64,000 nucleotides of DNA from Pycnopodia helianthoides (GCA_032158295.1 CM063258.1:16901703-16965702), one strand, 5' to 3'. Positions 9,601 to 20,101 are shown, counted from the first letter of the stretch. Translations and numbers: made by a program. Notes: generated by a model not told the origin, from the sequence alone.

Positions 9601-11722
9601 TGAGAAATAATGAAAGCGTGATCATGTTTGAAGAAAATAGAAATATAAATAAAACCTTAAAAGAAAAATTTGCAATTAAAAGGTAGGAATATGGTCTGAA
9701 AACAGCCACAGTTGTCCATTGTGGTTCTATATTTGTTTTCTTTTACAACCCTTGGATTTACTTATTTCAATTTTTGTGGTTACAACCATGTAAAATACCC
9801 CTTTTTGGAAAAGTGTTGGCTCTCGGATGAGCTGTTTTTGTCTTTTGAATGTTTAAATTATTTTGCTGTAGTTGTCTTCAGGACTCTCAGGAATTAGTCA
9901 TCAGGAAATGTCAATAACAAACCAAGTGCTCTTAGAGCAAAGAGCCTAAACTCCTCAGAAGGATATTTCTTCAAATAGTTGCGACTTAAAAAATTAAATA
10001 TCCGATCTCAACATGCAAATTGCAAATTCCCCAAGTTTATATCCTTTGAAGTTGCACAGCCTATTTTTGTTGTTGACTTGACCCATAATTGTTGGTTTAA
10101 ATCCTAAAGTAAATAATATGCCTCCAAACAATCACCACAGTATGGTATGACACAGTGACATTGATGTCTGGTGCTGCGGCATCCATGTGGTGGTTATCGG
10201 AAACATGCTTGAACCAGTGACTAGCTCGAACTCTCTGTAATAAACTTAACACACATGGAAATACAACAATGAGTAGCTGGGTAGCTCAATAAGGATACGA
10301 TGTTGGTTATTATATTGGTGGTGGTGGTATTAATATTTATTATCGAGTAGTCCATGAAATCATTTTTGCAGTAAACAGCATGAGCATACGTTGCAATCTT
10401 GCATTCATTTAAATAAGTGAAGTGTGCGTTTAAAATTTGTGCGGCTGTTACGTGTAATCCTTAGATCTTATCCAATATGAAAGTGCATGTACTCCTTACT
10501 ATTTTCACAATAAATAGTTGGTCTCAATTCAAGATCAGCCAAATGTTCGAGACCTCATTGGTCCATTACCGATACCTCAAGTTAGGGAGACCAAGACCAG
10601 TAAAATGTGGTCTCGAGACCCTACAACACTGATAGACACTAGGTTTAACTGTTCCATAGACCCAATAGCACCAGTGTTCCATACACACTAGATGCTACTG
10701 TTCTGCAGGCCTTAGGTACCACTGTTCCTAAGGCTGTGGGCACCAGTGTTCCATACACACTAGACACTACTGTTCCGTAGGCCGTAGGCACCAGTGTTCT
10801 TTAGGTTGTGGGCACCAGTGTTTCATAGACACTAGATACTACTGTTCCATAGGCCTTAGGCACCACTGTTCTCTAGGCTGTGGGCACCAGTGTTACATAG
10901 ACACTAGATACTACTGTTCTGTGGGCCTTGGGCACCACCGTTCTTTAAGCTGTGGGCACCAGTGTTCCATAAACCATAGGTGCAACTGTTACATAGGCCC
11001 TTGGCACCAGTGTTCCATAGACACTACATGTAAGTGCAACTGTTCCGTAGGCACCAGTGTTCCCTAGGCTGGGGGCACCAGTGTTCCATAAACACTAGAT
11101 ACCACTGTCGTTGGCACCAGTGTTCCATAGACTTCCATAGGTCCTTGGCACCAGTGTTCCACACACACTAGGTACAATTGTTCCAAAGGTCCTTGGCACC
11201 AGTGTTCCACACACACTAGGTACAACTGTTCCATAGGTCCTTTGCACCAGTGTTCCATAGACACTAGGTACAACTGTTCCACAGGCCCTTGGCACCACTG
11301 TTCCCTATAGGCTGTGGGCACCAGTGTTCCACAGACACTAGGTAACACTGTTATGTAGGCCCTTGGCAACCTGGCTAATGCCCCTATTGGGTAATCGAGC
11401 CCTGTATATGACTTTATTACCATTTGCCTATCTTTTCCAGACTTTTTGCTGCATAAAATCTTTCACATATTTTGTTTGACTTTGAACTTGTTTTCATTTT
11501 TTTCAAAATAAACAAGTTAGTGTGATTGTCATTTGATTTTTCTGTATAGACAATTTCCCCCAGCTACATCATCAGCGGATGGTGGTTGAAAGAAAATACA
11601 ATGAAGACAGTAAAGAATATGGGAAAGGGAGTCCCTCAAGACAGCGTGAGATGGCAGGAAATCTAAGACATGGGGAGTCTGGTAGTAGTCAATCCAGACA
11701 TACAAGAGACCATAGATTATAG
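398..11722 (+). CDS. drosha: Drosha ribonuclease III, 3' part of gene (10 exons, partial at 5' end)
   Basis: Drosha is the nuclear RNase III of the Microprocessor complex; with its partner DGCR8/Pasha it cuts pri-miRNA hairpins. Joining 398-616, 798-851, 1170-1273, 1506-1611, 6866-7013, 7225-7307, 8144-8247, 8641-8733, 8960-9006 and 11550-11722 keeps one frame for 376 codons to a TAG stop, each junction having GT and AG. In order the product carries the end of RNase III domain a (helix with [14 protein letters not shown]), RNase III domain b (signature [10 protein letters not shown], second acidic pair in ADLLEAFVGALF), the dsRBD (about residues 273-325) and a 50-residue tail rich in S, R and E. 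Collinear similarity to vertebrate Drosha, as I know it, runs from LELERF to the dsRBD ([19 protein letters not shown]). Human Drosha is about 1370 residues, so roughly the first 1000 lie left of the window. Catalytic E and D of domain b are intact. Domain a has N where the D of the second acidic pair would stand, as I recall for the human protein. Identification is firm; exon ends come from consensus and phase. Confidence 0.96.
798..851 (+). CDS. drosha: drosha exon: linker between RNase III domains
   Basis: Eighteen codons, phase 0 at both ends ([18 protein letters not shown]), between a TTTTATAG acceptor and a GTAAAG donor. It fits the inter-domain linker of animal Drosha. Confidence 0.88.
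1170..1273 (+). CDS. drosha: drosha exon: start of RNase III domain b
   Basis: The exon follows a short ATTTTTAAG acceptor and ends at GTAAAT in phase 2. It encodes [20 protein letters not shown], the first helix of domain b; RLLARAFT is the conserved core. Confidence 0.9.
1506..1611 (+). CDS. drosha: drosha exon: RNase III domain b signature
   Basis: It holds the RNase III signature [11 protein letters not shown], with metal-binding E and D, then [20 protein letters not shown]. It ends at a consensus GTAAGT in phase 0. The 55-bp minisatellite begins about 20 bp past this donor. Confidence 0.95.
1631..6203 (+). repeat. 55-bp minisatellite, about 84 units, in a drosha intron
   Basis: The unit contains GGTATTCAAACCCTCCATCC, then AATGAGAGCATTCATCAGAC and TGTGCATGTCT, followed by a variable spacer (CAAT, TGTT, AT or T). 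The period is 55 bp, for example ATG at 1678 and at 1733. Units outside the middle differ mainly in the spacer. Units from about 2310 to 3545 have many one- or two-base losses. The array starts almost at the 5' splice site and ends 660 bp before the next exon. Peptide-like reading frames in it ([20 protein letters not shown]) are products of the repeat, not genes. Confidence 0.97.
6396..6455. repeat. Two adjacent short palindromes in a drosha intron
   Basis: CAAGTTTGAAACTTG lies at 6396-6410. GCGCAAGTT-CAA-AACTTGCGC lies at 6435-6455, with perfect 9-bp arms. A third related TTTGAAACTT lies between them. This may be the remains of a dispersed element; no function is assigned. Confidence 0.6.
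6601..6695. repeat. 95-nt inverted repeat (42-nt arms, 11-nt loop) in a drosha intron
   Basis: Left arm 6601-6642 and right arm 6654-6695 are complementary at 35 of 42 positions, with an 11-nt spacer. The longest block without a mismatch centres on GAGGCCTGGTTC. The RNA would fold into a single pre-miRNA-sized hairpin. A decayed palindromic MITE would look the same. No miRNA family is recognised. Confidence 0.75.
6866..7013 (+). CDS. drosha: drosha exon: RNase III domain b, middle
   Basis: Starts [20 protein letters not shown] in phase 0 after ATTTTACACAG. It ends TKLLADLLE plus one base at GTAGGT. D and E of ADLLEA form the second acidic pair of the active site; the helix continues in the next exon. 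Confidence 0.95.
7225..7307 (+). CDS. drosha: drosha exon: end of RNase III domain b
   Basis: [14 protein letters not shown] followed by VCFFPRLK closes domain b. The donor GTTGGT is weaker than the others but keeps the frame (phase 0). Confidence 0.93.
7597..8143 (+). repeat. 45-65-bp tandem repeat resembling a 3' splice site
   Basis: About ten units of the type TCTAATTCTTCCTGATACA, AGATTTTAGTTGATG and CATTTATTATTGTCTATTC, of variable length. The last unit runs without a break into the true acceptor TTCTTCCTACAG and the exon start GATTTTAT, so unit and intron end share pyrimidine tract, AG and the following GATTTTA. Confidence 0.85.
8144..8247 (+). CDS. drosha: drosha exon: linker and start of dsRBD region
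   Basis: [20 protein letters not shown] then [14 protein letters not shown], ending in phase 2 at GTGAGT. The [12 protein letters not shown] block opens the dsRBD and is one of the most conserved parts of Drosha. Confidence 0.95.
8641..8733 (+). CDS. drosha: drosha exon: dsRBD beta strands
   Basis: [20 protein letters not shown] then [10 protein letters not shown] matches the dsRBD beta sheet (Y-V-VYF, G-G). The acceptor TTTAATAAG is pyrimidine-poor; the donor GTAAGA is good. Confidence 0.93.
8960..9006 (+). CDS. drosha: drosha exon: dsRBD last helix
   Basis: [15 protein letters not shown] is the final dsRBD helix (A-x-M-x-A-A-x-x-A-L). Acceptor GTATGTAG, donor GTAAGT. Confidence 0.92.
9118..9337 (+). 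repeat. 48-bp tandem repeat, left block
   Basis: Units alternate two related 24-bp halves, CACCAGTGTTCCATAGACAC and ACAACTGTTCCATAGG, each ending in a CTAGG or CTTGG type box. This block is continuous with 10632-11372 if the inserted hAT-like element is removed. Confidence 0.85.
9338..10631. mobile_element. Non-autonomous hAT-type DNA transposon in a drosha intron
   Basis: The ends are inverted copies of CAGTGTTGTAG, followed on the left by TCGAGACCAG and on the right (reverse complement) by GGTCTCGAGACCA. The 8-bp sequence ATAGACAC flanks both ends (9330-9337 and 10632-10639), which is the target-duplication length of hAT elements, and CAGTG is a usual hAT terminus. Inside are a (AAGACC)n tract at about 9365-9412 and no long reading frame, so it encodes no transposase. 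It split a 48-bp minisatellite unit, so it is younger than that array. Confidence 0.85.
10632..11372 (+). repeat. 48-bp tandem repeat, right block
   Basis: About 15 units of the GGCACCAGTGTTCCATAGAC / CTAGGTACAACTGTTCCATAGG type. The period is 48 bp (GGCACC at 11147 and 11195). Mutated C/T-rich and TGTGGGCACC variants occur throughout. Confidence 0.88.
11550..11722 (+). CDS. drosha: drosha last coding exon
   Basis: After TTTTTCTGTATAG the exon completes the dsRBD boundary ([17 protein letters not shown]) and adds a tail with [20 protein letters not shown] and HTRDHRL before TAG. The basic and acidic tail is as variable as in other Drosha proteins. Confidence 0.93.
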
Positions 11723-13085
11723 TCTTTAAATGCCTATATTACATAACAGAATTCAGTACCAGTAGTTTAGTTTGATTTCTAGTTTGGGTGAGTTTTATTT
11801 CTTGAAGTTCTTGTAGTTATTCACCCTGCCGAAGACTTGCTCACTTTTTATTTCAAGACAAACTTCAGTTTAGCATTTAAATTTTTCATAATTTTTTGGA
11901 GTATGTGGAGCCAAATGTCATGAATAAATTCACTTGGATATCTGCTTAGAGTCCTAAATAGGTCACTTATCAAAGATTAAAAGTCAAAATCAGGCTGCAC
12001 AAAGTTAACTGAAAACTCGATGAAGTTTGTCTGATTTGAATGAAATTTATACCTAAATAAGATGATCATTTTTGTTGTTTTGTTGTTTTGCTCCTCTGGA
12101 ATGTGAAATATTTAAACTGGAGTATAGAATCTCTTTACGAATGAAACTTTAATTGACAATGCGCCGATGTTATAGATATGTTACTTCACTTAGCTTTGGT
12201 TTTGCAGTTTCCTGGTTCAGTAATTATGTTTAGTGTGTTGTCTTCAAGCTTACTTAAAAACAATTCATCCTCAAGTATTGTTCTTTTAATGTGCAATAGA
12301 AATTCCTGAAGCTTGGAAAACTCATGCTTGTTTACTCAATACTTGTTATTCAATCATTGTTACTCAATTTTATCAGGTATTTCTGAGTAATATCTTTCTT
12401 TTTGTTCGCAGTGTTTATTCCAGGTCTGTTTTTTGTTGGTTTGGTTGTTTCATTGAATGTTTCACCAAATTAGTTTTTCTTCAGCTACATTATAATAACT
12501 GCTCATTTATTTGAAGTAAATGTTACTTACAGATTCTGTACACACATTGCTTATTAGAGCTTTGAAAATGAAGGAGATATGTAACCTATTTTGAGTCTAT
12601 TATTATGTTCCTATTCCACTTGAGGGCTTTTTCTTAATTAAACCATTCATTATTCACGCCTACAGATTCAACCATAACATTAGGCAGGGCTGTCAAGAAG
12701 GCTTGTTTTATGTGTCTGGAGACTATATTGGTTTGTGATTACTACATTAAACAGCATTAGTTACTTACATTAAAAGTCAATGTAATTATAACGTGCGTGT
12801 GATGCTGACGTTTCCAACTTTCTTGAGAAATTAAATTTATGAGGTGGATTCTTAATGAATTGAGGGTTATTTTTTTATTAGGAGATGTTTCAGATCATGT
12901 TGGGTCATCTCTATCTTCCCTCCCAGACTAGTCTAACAACTTATGATTAATATAACAATGCACATGTAAACATTACAAGTAAGCATCTGAAGAATAAACA
13001 AAAGTACAGTGACTTATGAGTAACTACATACAAAATTTGACAAACATGGTTCAGTTACTAAGTATTATTATTAATAAAATGTGTC
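11723..13085 (+). other. drosha 3' UTR and downstream flank
   Basis: No coding exon is seen. AATAAA occurs at 11933, 12993 and 13073, so the UTR is either about 230 nt or about 1.3 kb; sequence alone does not decide. Confidence 0.5.
11933..11938 (+). terminator. Candidate drosha polyadenylation signal
   Basis: First canonical AATAAA after the stop codon, 211 nt downstream. Two later copies (12993, 13073) are alternatives. Confidence 0.4.
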
Positions 13086-14080
13086 AAGATAATTCTCTAC
13101 AAATGAAAAGTACAACTTACCCTTATGCATATTGGTGTTGAACCCAATCAGTGAACCATAGGTTGGTATTGACAGGTTTTTAGAACCAAATACCAAGAGA
13201 GTCATCATAAAAATAAATGGTGTGTAATTTTATATTATAATAATAAATTACTTAACATCTAGATTGGGTTCAATTAATTTATAAAGGCATCGCTATAAAA
13301 GTTAACGCACTGGCAATTTCAAATATGTGGGAAGCAATAAGTTTTGAATTGATGTTTTAAAATTAAATAAATACATGGTCTAACATCATGTCACCACTAT
13401 TGATAAGAAGGGTAGGCCCTACCATTATTTATGAAGTGACCAATGACTCTAAATATTATGGCTATCTGTGTGACCTAATTACAAAAACCAAACCCACATT
13501 AATTTTAAAGTTAATATCTGCAGGGCAGCTACCAGGACTATTTCAGTACATGGTTGACAATCTTTTGTCAAATATTGACTTATTAGTTTAACAGTTTAAT
13601 GGTTTTACTAGATCATTGATCTAACGAAATGTTCTGCCATAAGGAGGACAGGTTCGGCACACATTGTAGGTGATGTGTGAGCAAACACTATTCACACAAC
13701 TCGCATCGATTCACATAAACATGTACTCTCTGACTGAGAGATGCAGTTTCTTTATGACGTCATTGAGTGTTCAACATAATCTGTCAAAAGTTAACTCAAA
13801 CCGATTATGTGTGTCCGTAGGTGAGGTTTATGACAACATGAAATGTAGAATATTACTTTTGGTTACTGTTTTAAATGATTCAAACCAATGTTTTAATGGT
13901 TCTTTTTCATGCAGCGTAAATTTATATCTTTGTTTTTAAAATTCCCTATCGTATTTCGTCTATTTGAAGAAAATCTGAGATATGTGGTGTAGAATGTGTG
14001 TGTGTCAATCCAAACTTGGCAAATATCTTCACGTGTGCTGTAACCAATCCATTCAATGTACATGCGCAAAAACATCATCC
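13086..14080. other. Intergenic DNA, nothing recognised
   Basis: AT-rich; short open frames at 13388-13591 and 13673-13939 have no family features. Confidence 0.5.
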
Positions 14081-14250
14081 AAGGTCACGTGTATAAATAA
14101 ATCGAACCACCCTTATAACCAAGGCTTGGATACATCCTAGAGGGGTTCAATCATTGTCATTCACTAATCCAGTAAGCCCCGCCCCGATTTTCATTGACCA
14201 ATCACAGCCGCGAAATCTGAGATCACCATTTGGCGCTGCGCATGTAGGCT
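14081..14250. promoter_or_regulatory. Promoter-like cluster of binding motifs
   Basis: An E-box CACGTG (14086) directly precedes TATAAATAA (14092). Then follow CCCCGCCCC (14177, Sp1 type), CCAATCA (14198, NF-Y type), TTTGGCGC (14229, E2F type) and TGCGCATG (14237, half NRF1 type). Such a set within 170 bp is typical of housekeeping promoters. No coding first exon follows closely, so it would serve a non-coding exon or be an enhancer. Inference from motifs only. Confidence 0.4.
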
Positions 14251-15480
14251 CGTTTTGGATTACATTGATGACGCCATGCATACATATTAAGAAAGGCGTA
14301 TACCTCCCTCAGAAATAGTTTGTTTTTAAAAGTAAATCATTCAAGTGTACAACCGTTTGCAGTAAAGAAACGCATTTTGATCAAACCAGGCTCAGGACAT
14401 CAATCTTTTAGCATTTTATGAACTATTTGAATATATTTTACTTACCGGAATTAAAATGTAGAGAATGGTTCGTAATTTAATGAAATAAAAACCCTCCGGT
14501 TGCATATATAATCTTGTGATAACCTTATGCGGCCTAGGAGGTATAAACTTCGCTTGATAGCACTTTCGTGGAAATGGAATTTTAGTGGGTAATGGTATTG
14601 CTCTTTATGATCACAAAGAACGTGCACATAATGTCATCATCCGTCGATTTGTGAGGCAATACAAATAGTTAAATTATTCAAGATGTGACTTGGTTTAACA
14701 CTAAAAATTCAGGGTTTTTTTTACACATGGAATGCATTAGAACAGGGAGAGTTAATGTTATGTCAACTGTAGCAACACTAAATGGCGAACAAGAATATTA
14801 GATAACTTAAAGTGACTTTTTGATGTGCCGTTTGACATATTAATCCAACTCCAGGCACGTCATATAATCATTTAGGTCTTCTTTGTAAAACCAACATTCA
14901 CATGTGCCAAGATATAAGGTCCTGATTTGGAGTAAATGAATGCTTCTTGACTGGATTATGTTGACATCGCTAACTCAATCGTTATGTATACAGCTTCCCG
15001 TTGAATTATGTAGAAAGCGGTAAACATTCTGACAGAAACATTAGATAACACGTAGTGCCAAGTACTTCAATTAACAGCAATAGAAAACATTTTTCATATA
15101 CTGGCCTTGAACAATGACTTAGCCATCTCTGTCATGAGGTAAATTGTATTCAGATAGCTGACGCCAACCTAATTTGTTAATACGAATTGTACCTTACTTT
15201 CAATTGCAAAGTGTCCTGTATGATATATTCTTGAATTGATTAAGATGCTGACCAAAGTTCTCATTTAAATTGTCCAAATTAAGGCAATTATTTTGGAAAC
15301 CAGTCATTCCTGCCTCCAATTCCCTGAAATGTAAAAAACGAATCAGTAAATACTGTCTTCTTCCTATGAACGATTTGTTTATCTATTCTCAATAGCGATA
15401 GACCAACAGTAATTGACCAATTAAGTCAATACATCATAATGAGTGTGAGGGATTGTTGTCCATTACAAGCAACTGGTTTA
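14251..15480. other. Non-coding DNA, nothing recognised
   Basis: No exon-like, repeat or RNA gene structure was seen in this AT-rich stretch. Confidence 0.4.
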
Positions 15481-16078
15481 TAAATAAGCCCGTAGCTAAT
15501 TCCACTCAATGTATAAATGCTCCATTCTTTTAATGGTAGGTTGTGACCAATTTGACGCACAATCATTGGCGTACCCCGGGGGAGGGCAGTGGGAGAAATC
15601 CCCCTCCCCCAATGAGATCAAAATAAAGAGCATGAATGGCTGGTTCGATACATTAAATAGCCGAAATAATGTATAGATGCCCCATTCCAGTTTCAATGGT
15701 TGGTTGTGACCAATCTGACACACATCTATAGTATAGCGGTATAGCTTGCCCGATATGGGGTAGAGAGCTCCCCCCCCCAATGTCCCCCCCCCCAATGTCC
15801 CCCCCCCAATGTTCCCATACTAAAACACACTATTTTCCTCTTGTATAGAACTACCCCCCTCCCCCCAAAACAAATCCTCAATAGGAAGGGGGGGGTTCCC
15901 TCTGCCCCATATCGAGCACCAATTGTGTAGGGGGGGGGGGAGAACCGTTACCCCATCCCACTATGAGATCAAAAAGTACACAAATGGCTTGGTGACACAA
16001 GAAATATCCCTCACCAATTATTTCGTTGCCCCCCCCCCCCTGGCACGATGAAAATGTCTGGTTACACCACTGCGGGCT
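15481..16078. repeat. Locally duplicated C-run-rich dispersed repeat
   Basis: Three diverged copies share GGTTGTGACCAAT, ATGAGATCAAAA and long C or G runs (about 15510-15620, 15660-15790 and 15880-16070, the last partly inverted). Between 15768 and 15812 runs of 8-10 C alternate with AATGT. It looks like degraded dispersed repeats with slippage; the family is not identified. Confidence 0.6.
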
Positions 16079-16532
16079 TTTAGGTCGCTTCACTGAACTT
16101 TCACAATTACTTAAGAAATGCTCATTGAAATTAAATGTTGGGTTGAGGTCTGCTTTGAGACCGAAGAAATGCATTCTAAAACGTGTTGCTTTTATTTAAC
16201 AGCTAATCAAGGAGTTAGTGATACTTCAATAGCAGTCGGATTTAACCTGGAAATGTCCTCACACGACGTGACTGTAGCATTGCCCGTCGCAGTCGAAGAC
16301 GACAGCGAATGCACTTTTAATACTCGGGCCTTTGGGACGCCGGCAACGTATCCAGGTTGGACAAAGTTTTAGTGTTTGTTTTTATCTTTCAGTGTTGCCA
16401 TTGTCACTAATGAAGGGTACAGGCTTTTCACTGTGCCTGTTGTAAAAACAGTTGTTGCTTTCATGCTTTCACTAAGTCGGAAAATGTATTTCCTTGTGGT
16501 GTAGGCCTAAACGCTTATATGCAGAGATCAGT

Positions 16533-16604
16533 ATGGCAGCATTGGAATCACCTCTGCCAGCAAGCGTTTTCAAGAGGTTTTCTTTGTGTCCATCGTTAGA
16601 CAAG
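16533..16604 (+). CDS. Candidate first coding exon A (24 codons, phase 0)
   Basis: ATG with G at +4 opens MAALESPLPASVFKRFSLCP and SLDK, then AAG|GTAAAA. A TAA lies in frame 60 nt upstream, so this ATG is the first available. The 250 bp upstream contain a CpG-dense stretch (16260-16350) that could be its promoter or 5' UTR. I do not recognise the peptide. It shares + strand, short length and phase-0 donor with the candidates at 18386, 51675, 54986 and 62920. Alternatively it is a chance ATG-donor pair. Confidence 0.4.
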
Positions 16605-18385
16605 GTAAAATCAATTAGTGCAGTCAACAATTGAAATTAAAACAGAGAATGAGCATCGATTGTTGTTTCGTCTTCTTTTGTGGATGAACCGACACTGACA
16701 TAGGTCTACCAAAACAATGACTACAAATCGAAACAGTCGGTCATAGTCACCCACATCATCAGTTGGCTATCCAAACGATGCTTGAACCTTATTATGAAGA
16801 GGACACTTTAAAAGAGGAGAACGTATTGTTTATATAGGGGGCGTATCATTTTTTGGTAATAAAATCAATTCATGAATTAATTAATGCATTTTGAATGTTC
16901 AACGTCAGTATAATGTGAGATCTTTGGACAGCTAAAATGTGAAGGTAGTGGCTTCTTGAAAGTTGTGAAATGAAATCCTGACTTGTTTTTGTGATTGTAC
17001 CGGGATATTGGGTGAATGCGCGTTCCTTTAACTCGTCACAATAGGGCTTACAGTGTGCATATTCCTGCTTGGATGTGGATGTTTGATTGGTGTTGATCGG
17101 CGTTTAGGCCCTCTTCAAATCACGTTCAATCGCGATTACTTTGTGCTTCTCACCGATGCTGTTTTTTTTTAAATGCGCCGTATTCAAATGTTAATTTAAA
17201 AAATTTTATGCGCATAGTATTACCCAGCTACAAATGAACATTTGAAGGACGGTCACTTTGTCGTCTGGACATCGTCAAATTATGTAAAGATATCGATTTC
17301 CTGAGAGATCACGCTTCCCCACAGTAATTGGTCAATATGAATATTGTAGATCTGCATGCAGAAGATAATTGGAGTTGGCTTGATTGAAAAACCTTCAGAT
17401 TTAGTTTTGACACAATTACCCACTTTTGCCATTAGATAGGTGTTGTGTCTAATTATTTAAAGGTGGAAATAGAGTATGGTAATTCTCCAGGGAATGATGT
17501 AACACTTGAATTGACCAATAGTCTTAATGCATGCCCCAAACATTATGACCAACTCGACCTTAGCACACCTTATACACGCAATGCGAGGAACATGATTACA
17601 TATAGAGGTTGTTACATTCAATTTAACTGTTAAATTTGTTATAACCATTTGAGCAACATGTTTTAGTTAATGCTCTAAAATCTCCAGATTAGCACTCTAG
17701 CAAAAACCTGGAGCAAAACTAGGAGCAGATGTACAAATTGTTAATTGTTGTTTGTATTTTTGTGCACACAGGGATACCAAGCTGTCAAATGCTACATGTG
17801 GCTTGAATTAACCTTGCTGAGGTATGCACGGCAGATTGGTATATCTTCATGCTGCTGGTACGTACAGTAACAAGCTAACATACACCCTATTGCAGTGGTG
17901 ATGGCGCATGCGTCGAATGGTCTATACGTTTTTATCAGCTTCAAGTTCACGTCGGTTGTGATCAACTGTGCTTTGAGTCTTGTTAGCAAGAAACGTCGTG
18001 GTGTCTCTTATAATAACGGTATGTGTCGAAGTGACAAAGGGGCGTCGTGTGTGTGTGTCTCCTATCCAACGTTATTTCACAGTGGATGAACTCATTTGTA
18101 AAAACAGTTATAACAATGGAAACTGTCTTGGCTTAATTGAGATCGCGGCATTTGACATCAGCGTGGTACGTTGTTGGTATTGAATCGATTGAGTTGAGAA
18201 AAGAAACGACACCGCACAACAAAGTTGACCCTGAGTTGTGGCATTTGTGACACAAGATCTCATCTCGCTTTCGACCATAGAACACAATAATTGAAAAGTT
18301 CTATGCAAACCAAGAACACACCTCAACAATAACTAAACAATTAATTGTATGCTCATTAATTTACAGGTAAAAAGCTTGAAGCATC
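16605..18385. other. Intron or intergenic DNA
   Basis: Nothing recognisable. An ATG frame at 17901 (MAHASNGLYVFISFKFTSVV...) reaches a GTATGT at 18020 but in phase 1, and I did not accept it. Confidence 0.4.
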
Positions 18386-18541
18386 ATGTTTCGATTAAAG
18401 TCCTTAAAAGAGGTAAGGGATCGGCAGGCAGCAAGGAACCGGCTGGATTCGGTTAAAGAGAAAGAAAAAGATGGGTCTGGTGCTGGAGCTGAGGCGCCTG
18501 TAGATGAAGAATTCATCTTGAGAAGGTCGTCTACAAGACGG
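18386..18541 (+). CDS. Candidate first coding exon B (52 codons, phase 0)
   Basis: ATG opens MFRLKSLKEVRDRQAARNRL, continues through DSVKEKEKDGSGAGAEAPVD and ends EEFILRRSSTRR before a consensus GTGAGT. TGA lies in frame 6 nt upstream. A second donor inside the exon (GAG|GTAAGG at 18412/18413) is also phase 0 and would leave only nine codons. Codon content and GC are higher than in the flanks, which supports real coding sequence. The peptide is basic and helical, then an acidic G/A-rich part, then a basic end with an RRSS kinase-type site. No family recognised; likely the variable N-terminus of a larger protein encoded downstream. Confidence 0.6.
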
Positions 18542-20050
18542 GTGAGTAAAACATGTCTGGTTTATTTGCATTAACTACTATTTGAAACCATTATGCACTA
18601 CATGTGTAATTTCAGTACCATCAACTTGTACAGAACACTGGAAATAGTAACACCACTGCTTGCCCCCCCCATTGCGTTTATTTATTTATTTATACAATAT
18701 ATAAATAAAAAATAAAGTCATGAACTATACTGAACCTACATGGGTATTAAACCATTTTCCCAGCTAGTGTATGCACCCTTATGGGAAGAGGAGTGGGATA
18801 TCAGAATAGGAGACTTGACCTCTCATCATCCCACTTCGTTGTTGACCTTGCTTCAACTAGTGATATAAATGACCGCCGTACAGAGCAAACTAACTTTAGT
18901 TGCACTGATTAAAAAAAATGTCTTTGATACTTGGAAATCAATTAATATCGAGGCATTTATCAAGGCCTAAGTCGCAGAGTATAATCCCGCAGTAATTATT
19001 TCTTACAAGGTGAAATGTCACGAAATATCTGGTGAGAATTAAAATATTCAATGTCTGGTAACTCATTGCTCAGTTACACAAACATTTTCATAACACATGG
19101 TTAAACGATTTTTCCGAATCACTCGAATCGTTATCTAAAAACCAACGTGATTGAAAGTGCTGCTGTGCTGGAGATCTAGAAATATTTCGATTGAAATGGT
19201 TTCGTTTCAAAGAAATGTGTTTTCAAATTCAAAGAGTAAATTATATTTATGACAAAAACTCTCATTTAATTTGACAAAATATCTGTACCAGTAAATTGAG
19301 GCATGGTCTATGTTGGCAAAGTACGATTATTGGTTGCAGGAGCTTGTTGGATAGTTGAAATTAAAAATCTAATTCAAAGTTACTTTTTTTTCAAAGAATG
19401 TAAGCCAAAAAATATAATATAGCATCTTTATTTTAAACCAAATTTAAAGCGAACAAATCAGTAGCCTTCAATAAACAACACCGTCGTTTGTTATACGTAA
19501 GATTATTCTAATCTTTCTGGAGTCTTTTTATACATTTAATACCTAAAGTTTGAACATGCTGGTAGGCAATATGGCTCATACGTGAATTGTTGTCAGGGCC
19601 CAACTATAATTCATTTGTAGTTTTTAATTAACTGCATTAATCATTGGTGGATTTCTTCGTGCTTTACCTTAAATGAGAGCTTAATAACTGCCTCGAATCT
19701 ATAAAAAAAAACCTAATGATTAAATCAAATTTTTCGGGTCAAATCGGCCAAAAATCTTTTAGATATCAGCCAAATTTAAAGCGTAAAATCTGCAACCTTG
19801 CAAAATTAAATACAGCGTTGAACATGATGGTAGTCATCGTTTTAGTGAAACAAACGTGTTTTCTTGAAAAGCATTTCATTATATAATCGTCTATACCATT
19901 TTCAATGCAGGGTCTCGTTAAGATGTCACCAGTTGTCTTTATTTCTTGCAAGACTAAGTACTAATTTACATTGTCCAGTGCTCTTGGAGCTTATCTCGCA
20001 AGCTCTTTAACTGTCATTTCCCCACATGTGGTGTCTAGTAAAAATATTTA
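18542..20050. other. Non-coding DNA
   Basis: AT-rich, nothing recognised except a short TTTA/AAAT microsatellite near 18680-18715. It would be intron if exon B is real. Confidence 0.4.
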
Positions 20051-20101
20051 TGTACTCCACCTATCGTCAATTTTACGGCAGACGTGTCCAGCCCAGTTCC
20101 A
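20051..20101 (-). pseudogene. Relic of a LINE-type reverse transcriptase (C-terminal motif)
   Basis: Read on the minus strand, 20101-20051 gives WNWAGHVCRKIDDRWST. This matches the W-x-W-AGH-x-R-x-D-RW motif I know from the end of many non-LTR retrotransposon reverse transcriptases. The upstream minus sequence to about 20330 has short related-looking pieces broken by stops. It is a dead fragment. Confidence 0.5.

Noticed and set aside
9116..11423. Minus-strand frames rich in LVLVLVL and [10 protein letters not shown]
   Set aside because: Products of the AAGACC tract and the 48-bp repeat in a drosha intron.
17901..18019. Possible first exon MAHASNGLYVF... before GTATGT
   Set aside because: The donor is in phase 1, unlike the other candidates, and the peptide has no further support.
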